A DNA stretch of 64,000 nucleotides from Solenopsis invicta (taxonomy: Eukaryota > Arthropoda > Insecta > Hymenoptera > Formicidae). The notes beneath the pieces were generated by a model. That model was not told where the DNA came from and searched no databases. It saw only the letters and a list, made by a program, of their open reading frames with translations. This document shows, one piece after another, positions 1 to 9,952 of this stretch. The translations under genes were made by a program, and so were the position numbers. The stretch spans positions 5,807,001 to 5,871,000 of the forward strand of contig NC_052666.1 in assembly GCF_016802725.1 (NCBI RefSeq), in the 5' to 3' direction. Positions within the stretch are counted from its first letter, which is position 1. Each line of letters begins with the position of its first letter.

Positions 1-1
1 G

Positions 2-1126
2 CAGTGCAAGGGTGATCATCAAATCTACCATTGCCAAATATTTAAGGAACTTCCTATCGCAGAAAGATTAAATAAAGTAAAGTCCCTGAAGCTGTGTCTG
101 AACTGTCTTAGAAGTAAGCACATGATCAAAGACTGCACGGCCAGTCATTACAGAATATGCTCAAAAAAACATAGTACGCTGTTGCACGAAGATCGTGGCC
201 CCGCACGAGAAAATAGAAACGAAGCGGGTAATAAGGAAACAAAAACAGAATCAGATTCTAATAAACCAAGTAGTTCAGTATGTGCATCATCGCATTCGAG
301 AAAATGCAAGGGTGAATCGCTATTGTCTACCGCGATAATAAAGGTAAAAAATAACGGGGGAAATTATATTGAAGGAAGGGCACTGTTAGACAGTGGTTCA
401 CAATCGAATTTTATAACGCGAGAATTTTTTAAACGGTTAAATTTAAAGTCAACGGACGATAAGGTCAAAATAAACGGAGTTAATGAAGGCGTTTCTAGCG
501 CAACAAAATCGGTAAATATAAAAATAGCGTCACGTTTCGGTACATTTGGAACGGAACTGGAGTGCATAATCTTAAAGCAAATCACACCAATGTTACCGAC
601 AAGCGAGTGTGATACGATTAAATTAAGCATACCGGAAAATATTCGATTAGCGGATCCGAGTTTCCATGTGACGGGCCAAATAGATATTTTAATAGGTACG
701 GATATATTTTGGGATTTATTCTGCATAGGCCAAATAAAATTAGGAAAAAATATGCCCACGCTACAAAAATCATTATTCGGTTGGGTAGTGGCAGGGCCTA
801 CGCAAATAAATAATATAAGGAAATCGAGACAAATCAATTGCAACCTAAGCACAATAGATCAAATCAACGAAACAATACACAAATTTTGGGAAGTAGAAGC
901 TTATGAATCGAATGACAAAACGTGCCTAGATCAGGAAGAGAAATATTGCGAAAACTTTTTTAAAGAAACATACTCTCGTAAATCGGGGGGAAAATTTGTT
1001 GTTAAACTACCGATAAAAAAGAAAATACTAGCCTCACTAAACGATTCTAGGGAAATCGCGTTGAAAAGATTTTTATCTTTAGAAAAAAGATTTGCAAGAG
1101 ATCAAATTTTAAAAAAAAATATGTGA
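2..1126 (+). CDS. BEL/Pao gag-protease ORF, unit 1, 5' truncated by window edge
   Basis: The frame is open from the window edge and matches the C-terminal 374 residues of the complete copy at 4845-6977. It enters inside the first cysteine knuckle, keeps the second CCHC knuckle and keeps the aspartic protease DSG motif. The stop overlaps the start of the following pol ORF by 4 nt. No difference from units 2-5 was seen. Confidence 0.9.
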   Translation, partial: QCKGDHQIYHCQIFKELPIAERLNKVKSLKLCLNCLRSKHMIKDCTASHYRICSKKHSTLLHEDRGPARENRNEAGNKETKTESDSNKPSSSVCASSHSRKCKGESLLSTAIIKVKNNGGNYIEGRALLDSGSQSNFITREFFKRLNLKSTDDKVKINGVNEGVSSATKSVNIKIASRFGTFGTELECIILKQITPMLPTSECDTIKLSIPENIRLADPSFHVTGQIDILIGTDIFWDLFCIGQIKLGKNMPTLQKSLFGWVVAGPTQINNIRKSRQINCNLSTIDQINETIHKFWEVEAYESNDKTCLDQEEKYCENFFKETYSRKSGGKFVVKLPIKKKILASLNDSREIALKRFLSLEKRFARDQILKKNM

Positions 1127-3336
1127 ACTTTATGAAGGAATATTTATCACTAGGTCACATGAGGCGTAAATCGACAACTAAAGAAGGGGCAATACAAGTG
1201 TTCTTACCGCATCACGCAGTATTCAAAGAAAGCAGCACCACTACGAAAACAAGGGTAGTTTTTGATGCCTCGAGCAAAGGGGCGAGGGGTAAATCGTTAA
1301 ACGACGCATTATGCAAGGGTCCGGTCTTACAGCTAGACTTATTTTCACTAATAATAAGATTCAGGAAATTTAAATACGTTTTAAGTGCAGATATATCTAA
1401 GATGTATAGACAAATATTTGTACACGAAGATCAAACCGCGTTGCAATCAATTTTGTGGCGGGAGGATCCGACAACGGATATCGAAGAATATGAGCTACTA
1501 ACAATAACTTACGGTACAAAACCGGCATCCTTCCTAGCAGTAAGGTGTTTGCACCAATTAGCGGAATTAGAGAAAGAAAAATTTCCCAAAGCAGCAGAAG
1601 TAGTTTTAAAAGATTTCTACATGGACGATCTGTTAACAGGGGGAAACTCTATCGAAGAAGTTAAAGAATTAAAAAATCAATTAATAGGGTTACTAGCTAA
1701 GGGCGGATTCGAGTTACACAAATGGAACACAAACGTAGTTGATACAAAAGAAAAAGATCCGAATAAAAACAAGTCAGTAAACCTTCATAAATTAGAGGAA
1801 TCAAAATTGTTAGGGATACGGTGGAACCCTTCGAGCGATGCATTCCACTACGAGGTGGAGTCGAGAGACGAAAAGCGTACAACAAAGCGAACTATGTTGT
1901 CACAAATCTGCAAATTGTTTGACCCATTGGGCTTAGTAGGGCCTATTATAACACTAGCGAAAATATTGATGCAAAAATTGTGGAGTCTTGGCCTAGATTG
2001 GGACGAGTCAGTTCCTATGAGCATATATAAAGAGTGGCATCAGCTAAAATCGCAATTGAATCTATTAAACAGATTGAAAATTCCTAGAGCAATAATGACT
2101 GGTAATACAGGCACAAGGATACAGCTACATGGATTTTGCGATGCGAGCGAAAAGGCATACGGAGCCTGCGTATACATAAGAGAGCAAATAGCGTCAGACA
2201 AAATAGGGATTGCTTTAGTATGTTCAAAATCTAGGGTAGCACCCATGAAAACTTTATCGTTGCCGCGACTAGAGTTGTGCGGAGCGGTATTGTTGGCAAA
2301 TTTAATGAAACGCGTGTTGGACAGTTTAAACATAAAAATAAGCCAAAGATATTTCTGGTGCGATTCCAAAATTGTTATAACGTGGATAAGGTCGTCATCC
2401 CGAAAATGGCAGACCTTCGTAGCAAACCGAGCGAGCGAAATTCAAAGCATTTCTTCTCCTTCCGAATGGCATCATATAAAATCGAAAGAAAATCCCGCGG
2501 ATTTAATTTCAAGAGGAGAAACCTCCGAACATTTAATAAATACAAAGTTGTGGTGGCAAGGGCCTACATGGCTACAAGCTAACGAGGAAACGTGGCCGAT
2601 GGAAGGTGAGGAATTGCTTTTGACAAACGCACCAGAAATGAGAAAACAAGCTGTGATTGCAATAACAACCAAAGAAGAACCAGTATTAGATTACAATAGA
2701 CACTCCACATTAGTTAAGTTAATAAATATCGTTGCTTATATGTTAAGATTTATAGAGAATACAAAATGCAAAAATGAAAACAAAGAAGCTAAGTTAGGTA
2801 AAATAACGTTACAAGAAAAACGCAAGGCAAAATTAAAGTTAATTAAACTTATACAAACCGAGGAATATAATGAAGAATTAAATGCGTTACAGGCTAAAAA
2901 TAAAGTATCGTTGAAGTCGAAATTAAAAACTCTCCATCCGTTCCTGGACGATGAAGGCGTCATACGGGTCGGAGGAAGGCTTCAGCAAGCGTCACTGCCG
3001 GAAAGAACAAAACATCCTATCGTCATCCCAGCAGCACATCGCTTCACCACTCTAGTGATAAATCATTATCATGAGAAACTGCTCCATGCAGGTGCGCAGA
3101 CCACGCTGTATGCTATTCGAGAAGAATTTTGGCCAATTCAAGCGAGGAATAAAATAAAGAAGATAATTCGACAGTGCGTCAAATGTCGCAAGGCCAACCC
3201 AATGGTCGGTTGGCAGTTAATGGGACAGTTACCCTCCGTGAGAGTGAATGTTGGCAGACCATTTTTGAGCAGCGGAGTAGACTACTGCGGGCCGTTCCAG
3301 GTGAGAGATAGTCACAGTGCGTACCGAAAAGGGTAA
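1123..3336 (+). CDS. BEL/Pao pol ORF (RT, RNase H, truncated integrase), unit 1
   Basis: This is a 737-residue frame identical in translation to the copy at 6974-9187, where the domains are described. It begins in the ATG that overlaps the gag stop. It ends just after the first integrase catalytic aspartate, followed by a short unrelated tail and a stop, so the integrase core and C-terminal domain are missing. Confidence 0.9.
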   Translation: MNFMKEYLSLGHMRRKSTTKEGAIQVFLPHHAVFKESSTTTKTRVVFDASSKGARGKSLNDALCKGPVLQLDLFSLIIRFRKFKYVLSADISKMYRQIFVHEDQTALQSILWREDPTTDIEEYELLTITYGTKPASFLAVRCLHQLAELEKEKFPKAAEVVLKDFYMDDLLTGGNSIEEVKELKNQLIGLLAKGGFELHKWNTNVVDTKEKDPNKNKSVNLHKLEESKLLGIRWNPSSDAFHYEVESRDEKRTTKRTMLSQICKLFDPLGLVGPIITLAKILMQKLWSLGLDWDESVPMSIYKEWHQLKSQLNLLNRLKIPRAIMTGNTGTRIQLHGFCDASEKAYGACVYIREQIASDKIGIALVCSKSRVAPMKTLSLPRLELCGAVLLANLMKRVLDSLNIKISQRYFWCDSKIVITWIRSSSRKWQTFVANRASEIQSISSPSEWHHIKSKENPADLISRGETSEHLINTKLWWQGPTWLQANEETWPMEGEELLLTNAPEMRKQAVIAITTKEEPVLDYNRHSTLVKLINIVAYMLRFIENTKCKNENKEAKLGKITLQEKRKAKLKLIKLIQTEEYNEELNALQAKNKVSLKSKLKTLHPFLDDEGVIRVGGRLQQASLPERTKHPIVIPAAHRFTTLVINHYHEKLLHAGAQTTLYAIREEFWPIQARNKIKKIIRQCVKCRKANPMVGWQLMGQLPSVRVNVGRPFLSSGVDYCGPFQVRDSHSAYRKG

Positions 3337-3482
3337 CTACAAAAGAGCAATTGCAAGCATTGCACCCTTACTAGATTAACATCAGTATTCAATCATATTA
3401 AATTTCCTTGCCTTTTTTGTTTGTTTATTGTTTTGTACTTATATTATTGAAAATATAGGTATATTTGTCAAGGCGGGCGGCG

Positions 3483-3724
3483 TGTCCGAATAGTCATTTA
3501 GTGTTACATTACTTTAAATAGTCGCGCTGTCGCGTTAGGCGACATCGTTAGTTAAGAGCGAGCGGAAAGGCGCTGTATACGCTAGCGAGCGCGGATCGCG
3601 AGAGCTCCCGCCAAGAGAGTCACTTGTAAATCAATCGTCACTCAACAAAGTTAACTCGTGTACCTGAGAAAATGTGTCTCACGCTCAATCAACCAACCCA
3701 GTTAAATTAAAGAAAACACCAACA
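3483..3724 (+). mobile_element. BEL LTR, unit 1 (242 bp, TGT...ACA)
   Basis: The LTR begins TGTCCG directly after a purine/G-rich tract (AAGGCGGGCGGCG, 3470-3482) that fits a polypurine tract. It ends ACACCAACA at the edge of LINE sequence. The 146 bp between the pol stop and the LTR are AT-rich and non-coding. At 3644-3649 a polyadenylation hexamer position reads AACAAA; two other units have AATAAA there. No second LTR is seen at the other end of the unit. Both termini are inferred from the TG/CA rule, the polypurine tract and the LINE boundary. Confidence 0.75.
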
Positions 3725-4101
3725 GTTCCTTAAAATTCTTTTTCTCCTTGGTATAATCTTCTCTTCCTATTTTTTCTTTCTTCCATTTCTTGTATATCCT
3801 CTTTACTTCTCTCTTTTTTCTTGTGCAGCTTCTATCCCACCAATCCTTGTCTCCAAGCTCCACCTTTTTCCTCTTTCTTATTTTTTTCTTTATCATGGTC
3901 TTGTGCACTATCCTCTTTATCTTATCCCATTTTTCCTCAATCGTATCGTCCTCCTTTTCTTCCAACTCTTTCGCTTTACACAGTTCCTCTGTTATTTCTG
4001 CATATACCTCTCTTGCTTCTTCGTCCCATACTATTATTTCTATTTCTTTTTCTTCTTCCTCTTCTTCTCCTGGGTCCCTTCCTTCCTCTTCTATGACCTC
4101 C
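3725..4101 (-). mobile_element. LINE fragment at array junction, unit 1/2
   Basis: Read on the minus strand this encodes a lysine/glutamate-rich stretch with a WDEEA-like motif and a DWWDRSCTRKKREV segment. That is typical of the linker between endonuclease and reverse transcriptase in insect LINEs. It is colinear with 38867-39255, where the LINE continues. It stops abruptly at CCTCC (4097-4101) and the BEL leader follows. A 182-residue minus-strand frame across this junction is an accidental read-through. Confidence 0.8.
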
Positions 4102-4844
4102 GAAAAGCCGGCAACGAACGAGATCGAAGTACGAGCTGAAAGTACGAGACGGAGGCGGCAGCCAAGCATCAGGGCGAGTCGTAGCATTCCGTGAGGCATC
4201 CTGAGACACACGAGGCACCGAAAAGGCACGTAAATATCGAAAATCGGCAAATCGAAAGGCCGAGAAGAACGAGGCGGACGAGTCCATTACGAGAGAGAGA
4301 GGGGGGCAAGCCCATAGCAACAAGTGGGCGAGTCCACTTCATCGAGCGAAAGATTCCATTACGGCGGGCGAGCGAGCCTGTCCGAACAAGTGAGAGAGAG
4401 CGATCTTCAACAACGAGCGAATCTTTTCGTGCAAGGCAGGCACGAACGACTACACCCAAACGAGCGAGTCCGTTCGTACCCCGCGGAAGGCGACGGCGAC
4501 TGCACCAACGAACGAGTACGTTCGCACCAGCGAACGAGAACGACTGCATCCAGCGAGCGAGTACGAGCGTGTCGAGCGACAAGGACGGCTGTACTTACAT
4601 CGAGACGAGTCGAACGATCGATACCGCGTGGCGGCGAACGAGCGAGATCCATTCCAAGCAATCACCGGAAACGAGACAAGCAAGCTAAGTCACATAAGCA
4701 TTATAATTTATCGTTGCATAATTTCTTATGTTTATCGTTAAAGAATTTCATATATTTATCGTTACATAATACCGCATATTTATCGTCACATAATTTTGCA
4801 TAAAATTTTATTTTGTCTGTACGTCACGAAAGAAATAGATAAAA
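4102..4844 (+). promoter_or_regulatory. BEL 5' leader, unit 2
   Basis: This is a 743-nt region between the LINE junction and the gag ATG. Its first 580 nt are GC-rich and full of GAGCGAG/CGAACGAG words. The last 100 nt are AT-rich and hold four copies of a 24-bp repeat. No LTR sequence and no convincing primer-binding site were found, so the 5' LTR and probably the start of the leader were lost when the array unit formed. Several short frames here look like composition artefacts. Confidence 0.6.
4707..4802 (+). repeat. Four tandem 24-bp repeats just upstream of gag
   Basis: Units start at 4707, 4731, 4755 and 4779 and share TTTATCGTTACATAAT-like cores. They end 42 nt before the gag ATG. The same block occurs in every array unit at the same distance (for example 10558-10653 and 33977-34072). 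Function unknown. Confidence 0.8.
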
Positions 4845-6977
4845 ATGAGTAATCTAACGCAATTAAAACAAAGGAAAAGAATAACGAAGGCGGGCATTAC
4901 TCGAATCGAAACTTTTATGAGAGAAATGAATATTAATACTGTAGATATCGAAGCATTAAATATTAGATTAAATAAACTAGATGAACACCATCGAACATTA
5001 ACTGACACATTAATAGAAATAGCAGCAATTGATGAGGAAATTTCAGATGAACAAGTTGATGCCGAAATGTCTGTTTGTGAAGACAAATATATAGAATTAA
5101 AGGTATTAGGCGATCGAGTGATGAAAGATCGAGTAAGGCCGGCCGGCGTTAGTAATCACATTGAACAAGCAACGGTATCAGTGAATCCTCCTTCAAATAG
5201 AGTAAATGACAATTTCGTAAGACTGCCAAAAATCGACTTACCGACTTTCTCGGGCTCATATGAAGATTGGCATCCATATTTTGATACATTCAATTCTTTA
5301 ATACACTCTAACGCTTCGTTGAGAAATATACAAAAGTTTCATTATTTAAAATCGTCATTGAAGGGAGATGCAGCTGAGACTATTGCTTCGATCGAAATAT
5401 CTGATGTTAATTACAATGACGCATGGTCTCGTTTGAGAGAAAGATATGAAAACGAGCGAATAGCTGTACAAAATCACATTAAATCTATTTTCGAATTACC
5501 GGTCTTAAGACGTGAAAATGGCAACGTGTTGCGAAATATTTTAGACGGGTTATTAAAACATACTAGAGCGCTGCGGGCACTGGGGCGTCCGACAGACCAG
5601 TGGGATGATATTTTAATTCATATCGTAACAAGTAAACTAGACTTCATTACTATTAAAGAATGGGAAAATACATTGCAACCCAGAGAATTACCAACAATAC
5701 AAGAGTTCATTGAATTTTTAACCAAAAGGTGTCAAACTTTAGAGGCTGTTGCAAGAAGAACTTTCTTAGGAAATCAAAACGTGAACTTAAAGCAAAATTC
5801 TAACGTTAAGGTGATAGCATCCCACGCGGCTGTGAGTGACGTTAAGTGCGCGCAGTGCAAGGGTGATCATCAAATCTACCATTGCCAAATATTTAAGGAA
5901 CTTCCTATCGCAGAAAGATTAAATAAAGTAAAGTCCCTGAAGCTGTGTCTGAACTGTCTTAGAAGTAAGCACATGATCAAAGACTGCACGGCCAGTCATT
6001 ACAGAATATGCTCAAAAAAACATAGTACGCTGTTGCACGAAGATCGTGGCCCCGCACGAGAAAATAGAAACGAAGCGGGTAATAAGGAAACAAAAACAGA
6101 ATCAGATTCTAATAAACCAAGTAGTTCAGTATGTGCATCATCGCATTCGAGAAAATGCAAGGGTGAATCGCTATTGTCTACCGCGATAATAAAGGTAAAA
6201 AATAACGGGGGAAATTATATTGAAGGAAGGGCACTGTTAGACAGTGGTTCACAATCGAATTTTATAACGCGAGAATTTTTTAAACGGTTAAATTTAAAGT
6301 CAACGGACGATAAGGTCAAAATAAACGGAGTTAATGAAGGCGTTTCTAGCGCAACAAAATCGGTAAATATAAAAATAGCGTCACGTTTCGGTACATTTGG
6401 AACGGAACTGGAGTGCATAATCTTAAAGCAAATCACACCAATGTTACCGACAAGCGAGTGTGATACGATTAAATTAAGCATACCGGAAAATATTCGATTA
6501 GCGGATCCGAGTTTCCATGTGACGGGCCAAATAGATATTTTAATAGGTACGGATATATTTTGGGATTTATTCTGCATAGGCCAAATAAAATTAGGAAAAA
6601 ATATGCCCACGCTACAAAAATCATTATTCGGTTGGGTAGTGGCAGGGCCTACGCAAATAAATAATATAAGGAAATCGAGACAAATCAATTGCAACCTAAG
6701 CACAATAGATCAAATCAACGAAACAATACACAAATTTTGGGAAGTAGAAGCTTATGAATCGAATGACAAAACGTGCCTAGATCAGGAAGAGAAATATTGC
6801 GAAAACTTTTTTAAAGAAACATACTCTCGTAAATCGGGGGGAAAATTTGTTGTTAAACTACCGATAAAAAAGAAAATACTAGCCTCACTAAACGATTCTA
6901 GGGAAATCGCGTTGAAAAGATTTTTATCTTTAGAAAAAAGATTTGCAAGAGATCAAATTTTAAAAAAAAATATGTGA
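4845..6977 (+). CDS. BEL/Pao gag-protease polyprotein, unit 2 (reference copy)
   Basis: The 710-residue ORF would make the capsid/nucleocapsid and protease part of a BEL/Pao element. Residues 1-120 are helical and charged. Residues about 124-300 match the BEL gag core (LPKIDLPTFSGSYEDW motif, DUF1759-like). Cysteine knuckles follow: C335/C338/C347 with a nearby His, then a clean CX2CX4HX4C at C368-C381. The aspartic protease domain (DUF1758-like) has catalytic DSG at 466-468 in LLDSGSQSNF. The ATG at 4845 is preceded by AAAA and an AT-rich leader. The frame ends ATGTGA after a run of nine A (6962-6970), overlapping the pol ATG by 4 nt. BEL elements normally have one gag-pol frame, and the two frames here differ by one nucleotide at the A run, so a single-base contraction or a slippage site is inferred. 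Confidence 0.92.
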   Translation: MSNLTQLKQRKRITKAGITRIETFMREMNINTVDIEALNIRLNKLDEHHRTLTDTLIEIAAIDEEISDEQVDAEMSVCEDKYIELKVLGDRVMKDRVRPAGVSNHIEQATVSVNPPSNRVNDNFVRLPKIDLPTFSGSYEDWHPYFDTFNSLIHSNASLRNIQKFHYLKSSLKGDAAETIASIEISDVNYNDAWSRLRERYENERIAVQNHIKSIFELPVLRRENGNVLRNILDGLLKHTRALRALGRPTDQWDDILIHIVTSKLDFITIKEWENTLQPRELPTIQEFIEFLTKRCQTLEAVARRTFLGNQNVNLKQNSNVKVIASHAAVSDVKCAQCKGDHQIYHCQIFKELPIAERLNKVKSLKLCLNCLRSKHMIKDCTASHYRICSKKHSTLLHEDRGPARENRNEAGNKETKTESDSNKPSSSVCASSHSRKCKGESLLSTAIIKVKNNGGNYIEGRALLDSGSQSNFITREFFKRLNLKSTDDKVKINGVNEGVSSATKSVNIKIASRFGTFGTELECIILKQITPMLPTSECDTIKLSIPENIRLADPSFHVTGQIDILIGTDIFWDLFCIGQIKLGKNMPTLQKSLFGWVVAGPTQINNIRKSRQINCNLSTIDQINETIHKFWEVEAYESNDKTCLDQEEKYCENFFKETYSRKSGGKFVVKLPIKKKILASLNDSREIALKRFLSLEKRFARDQILKKNM

Positions 6978-9187
6978 ACTTTATGAAGGAATATTTATCA
7001 CTAGGTCACATGAGGCGTAAATCGACAACTAAAGAAGGGGCAATACAAGTGTTCTTACCGCATCACGCAGTATTCAAAGAAAGCAGCACCACTACGAAAA
7101 CAAGGGTAGTTTTTGATGCCTCGAGCAAAGGGGCGAGGGGTAAATCGTTAAACGACGCATTATGCAAGGGTCCGGTCTTACAGCTAGACTTATTTTCACT
7201 AATAATAAGATTCAGGAAATTTAAATACGTTTTAAGTGCAGATATATCTAAGATGTATAGACAAATATTTGTACACGAAGATCAAACCGCGTTGCAATCA
7301 ATTTTGTGGCGGGAGGATCCGACAACGGATATCGAAGAATATGAGCTACTAACAATAACTTACGGTACAAAACCGGCATCCTTCCTAGCAGTAAGGTGTT
7401 TGCACCAATTAGCGGAATTAGAGAAAGAAAAATTTCCCAAAGCAGCAGAAGTAGTTTTAAAAGATTTCTACATGGACGATCTGTTAACAGGGGGAAACTC
7501 TATCGAAGAAGTTAAAGAATTAAAAAATCAATTAATAGGGTTACTAGCTAAGGGCGGATTCGAGTTACACAAATGGAACACAAACGTAGTTGATACAAAA
7601 GAAAAAGATCCGAATAAAAACAAGTCAGTAAACCTTCATAAATTAGAGGAATCAAAATTGTTAGGGATACGGTGGAACCCTTCGAGCGATGCATTCCACT
7701 ACGAGGTGGAGTCGAGAGACGAAAAGCGTACAACAAAGCGAACTATGTTGTCACAAATCTGCAAATTGTTTGACCCATTGGGCTTAGTAGGGCCTATTAT
7801 AACACTAGCGAAAATATTGATGCAAAAATTGTGGAGTCTTGGCCTAGATTGGGACGAGTCAGTTCCTATGAGCATATATAAAGAGTGGCATCAGCTAAAA
7901 TCGCAATTGAATCTATTAAACAGATTGAAAATTCCTAGAGCAATAATGACTGGTAATACAGGCACAAGGATACAGCTACATGGATTTTGCGATGCGAGCG
8001 AAAAGGCATACGGAGCCTGCGTATACATAAGAGAGCAAATAGCGTCAGACAAAATAGGGATTGCTTTAGTATGTTCAAAATCTAGGGTAGCACCCATGAA
8101 AACTTTATCGTTGCCGCGACTAGAGTTGTGCGGAGCGGTATTGTTGGCAAATTTAATGAAACGCGTGTTGGACAGTTTAAACATAAAAATAAGCCAAAGA
8201 TATTTCTGGTGCGATTCCAAAATTGTTATAACGTGGATAAGGTCGTCATCCCGAAAATGGCAGACCTTCGTAGCAAACCGAGCGAGCGAAATTCAAAGCA
8301 TTTCTTCTCCTTCCGAATGGCATCATATAAAATCGAAAGAAAATCCCGCGGATTTAATTTCAAGAGGAGAAACCTCCGAACATTTAATAAATACAAAGTT
8401 GTGGTGGCAAGGGCCTACATGGCTACAAGCTAACGAGGAAACGTGGCCGATGGAAGGTGAGGAATTGCTTTTGACAAACGCACCAGAAATGAGAAAACAA
8501 GCTGTGATTGCAATAACAACCAAAGAAGAACCAGTATTAGATTACAATAGACACTCCACATTAGTTAAGTTAATAAATATCGTTGCTTATATGTTAAGAT
8601 TTATAGAGAATACAAAATGCAAAAATGAAAACAAAGAAGCTAAGTTAGGTAAAATAACGTTACAAGAAAAACGCAAGGCAAAATTAAAGTTAATTAAACT
8701 TATACAAACCGAGGAATATAATGAAGAATTAAATGCGTTACAGGCTAAAAATAAAGTATCGTTGAAGTCGAAATTAAAAACTCTCCATCCGTTCCTGGAC
8801 GATGAAGGCGTCATACGGGTCGGAGGAAGGCTTCAGCAAGCGTCACTGCCGGAAAGAACAAAACATCCTATCGTCATCCCAGCAGCACATCGCTTCACCA
8901 CTCTAGTGATAAATCATTATCATGAGAAACTGCTCCATGCAGGTGCGCAGACCACGCTGTATGCTATTCGAGAAGAATTTTGGCCAATTCAAGCGAGGAA
9001 TAAAATAAAGAAGATAATTCGACAGTGCGTCAAATGTCGCAAGGCCAACCCAATGGTCGGTTGGCAGTTAATGGGACAGTTACCCTCCGTGAGAGTGAAT
9101 GTTGGCAGACCATTTTTGAGCAGCGGAGTAGACTACTGCGGGCCGTTCCAGGTGAGAGATAGTCACAGTGCGTACCGAAAAGGGTAA
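6974..9187 (+). CDS. BEL/Pao pol: RT, RNase H, truncated integrase, unit 2 (reference copy)
   Basis: The 737-residue ORF carries reverse transcriptase with the first catalytic Asp at D90 (LSADISKMYRQ) and the YMDD box at 166-169. RNase H has acidic residues D340 (FCDASE), E384 (LPRLELCG), D414 (WCDSK) and D460 (NPADLISRG). The integrase N-terminal zinc domain has His near 650/655 and C685/C688. The first integrase catalytic Asp is D720 (SSGVDYCGPF). The frame then ends after 17 more residues without the second Asp, the Glu or the C-terminal domain. BEL pol is normally several hundred residues longer. The product could copy RNA but could not integrate by itself. The apparent start ATG may not be a real initiation site because gag and pol are usually one polyprotein. 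Confidence 0.9.
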   Translation: MNFMKEYLSLGHMRRKSTTKEGAIQVFLPHHAVFKESSTTTKTRVVFDASSKGARGKSLNDALCKGPVLQLDLFSLIIRFRKFKYVLSADISKMYRQIFVHEDQTALQSILWREDPTTDIEEYELLTITYGTKPASFLAVRCLHQLAELEKEKFPKAAEVVLKDFYMDDLLTGGNSIEEVKELKNQLIGLLAKGGFELHKWNTNVVDTKEKDPNKNKSVNLHKLEESKLLGIRWNPSSDAFHYEVESRDEKRTTKRTMLSQICKLFDPLGLVGPIITLAKILMQKLWSLGLDWDESVPMSIYKEWHQLKSQLNLLNRLKIPRAIMTGNTGTRIQLHGFCDASEKAYGACVYIREQIASDKIGIALVCSKSRVAPMKTLSLPRLELCGAVLLANLMKRVLDSLNIKISQRYFWCDSKIVITWIRSSSRKWQTFVANRASEIQSISSPSEWHHIKSKENPADLISRGETSEHLINTKLWWQGPTWLQANEETWPMEGEELLLTNAPEMRKQAVIAITTKEEPVLDYNRHSTLVKLINIVAYMLRFIENTKCKNENKEAKLGKITLQEKRKAKLKLIKLIQTEEYNEELNALQAKNKVSLKSKLKTLHPFLDDEGVIRVGGRLQQASLPERTKHPIVIPAAHRFTTLVINHYHEKLLHAGAQTTLYAIREEFWPIQARNKIKKIIRQCVKCRKANPMVGWQLMGQLPSVRVNVGRPFLSSGVDYCGPFQVRDSHSAYRKG

Positions 9188-9333
9188 CTACAAAAGAGCA
9201 ATTGCAAGCATTGCACCCTTACTAGATTAACATCAGTATTCAATCATATTAAATTTCCTTGCCTTTTTTGTTTGTTTATTGTTTTGTACTTATATTATTG
9301 AAAATATAGGTATATTTGTCAAGGCGGGCGGCG

Positions 9334-9575
9334 TGTCCGAATAGTCATTTAGTGTTACATTACTTTAAATAGTCGCGCTGTCGCGTTAGGCGACATCGTT
9401 AGTTAAGAGCGAGCGGAAAGGCGCTGTATACGCTAGCGAGCGCGGATCGCGAGAGCTCCCGCCAAGAGAGTCACTTGTAAATCAATCGTCACTCAACAAA
9501 GTTAACTCGTGTACCTGAGAAAATGTGTCTCACGCTCAATCAACCAACCCAGTTAAATTAAAGAAAACACCAACA
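9334..9575 (+). mobile_element. BEL LTR, unit 2
   Basis: Same as the LTR at 3483-3724, with no difference seen. The polyadenylation-hexamer position reads AACAAA (9495-9500). Confidence 0.75.
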
Positions 9576-9952
9576 GTTCCTTAAAATTCTTTTTCTCCTT
9601 GGTATAATCTTCTCTTCCTATTTTTTCTTTCTTCCATTTCTTGTATATCCTCTTTACTTCTCTCTTTTTTCTTGTGCAGCTTCTATCCCACCAATCCTTG
9701 TCTCCAAGCTCCACCTTTTTCCTCTTTCTTATTTTTTTCTTTATCATGGTCTTGTGCACTATCCTCTTTATCTTATCCCATTTTTCCTCAATCGTATCGT
9801 CCTCCTTTTCTTCCAACTCTTTCGCTTTACACAGTTCCTCTGTTATTTCTGCATATACCTCTCTTGCTTCTTCGTCCCATACTATTATTTCTATTTCTTT
9901 TTCTTCTTCCTCTTCTTCTCCTGGGTCCCTTCCTTCCTCTTCTATGACCTCC
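9576..9952 (-). mobile_element. LINE fragment at junction, unit 2/3
   Basis: Identical by eye to 3725-4101, with the same breakpoint after CCTCC. Confidence 0.8.

Noticed and set aside
3790..4194. Serine/phenylalanine-rich plus-strand frames over the LINE pieces
   Set aside because: They are antisense shadows of the lysine/glutamate-rich LINE code. The same explains the long frame at 40081-41055.
3702..4250. 182-residue minus-strand frame repeated in every unit
   Set aside because: It joins the LINE linker to the BEL leader across the array junction. The coding similarity stops at 4101 and the rest is read-through.
4169..4803. Arginine-rich overlapping frames in the BEL leader on both strands
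   Set aside because: GAGCGAG-type composition keeps several frames open at once. No start context, domain or conservation argument supports any of them.
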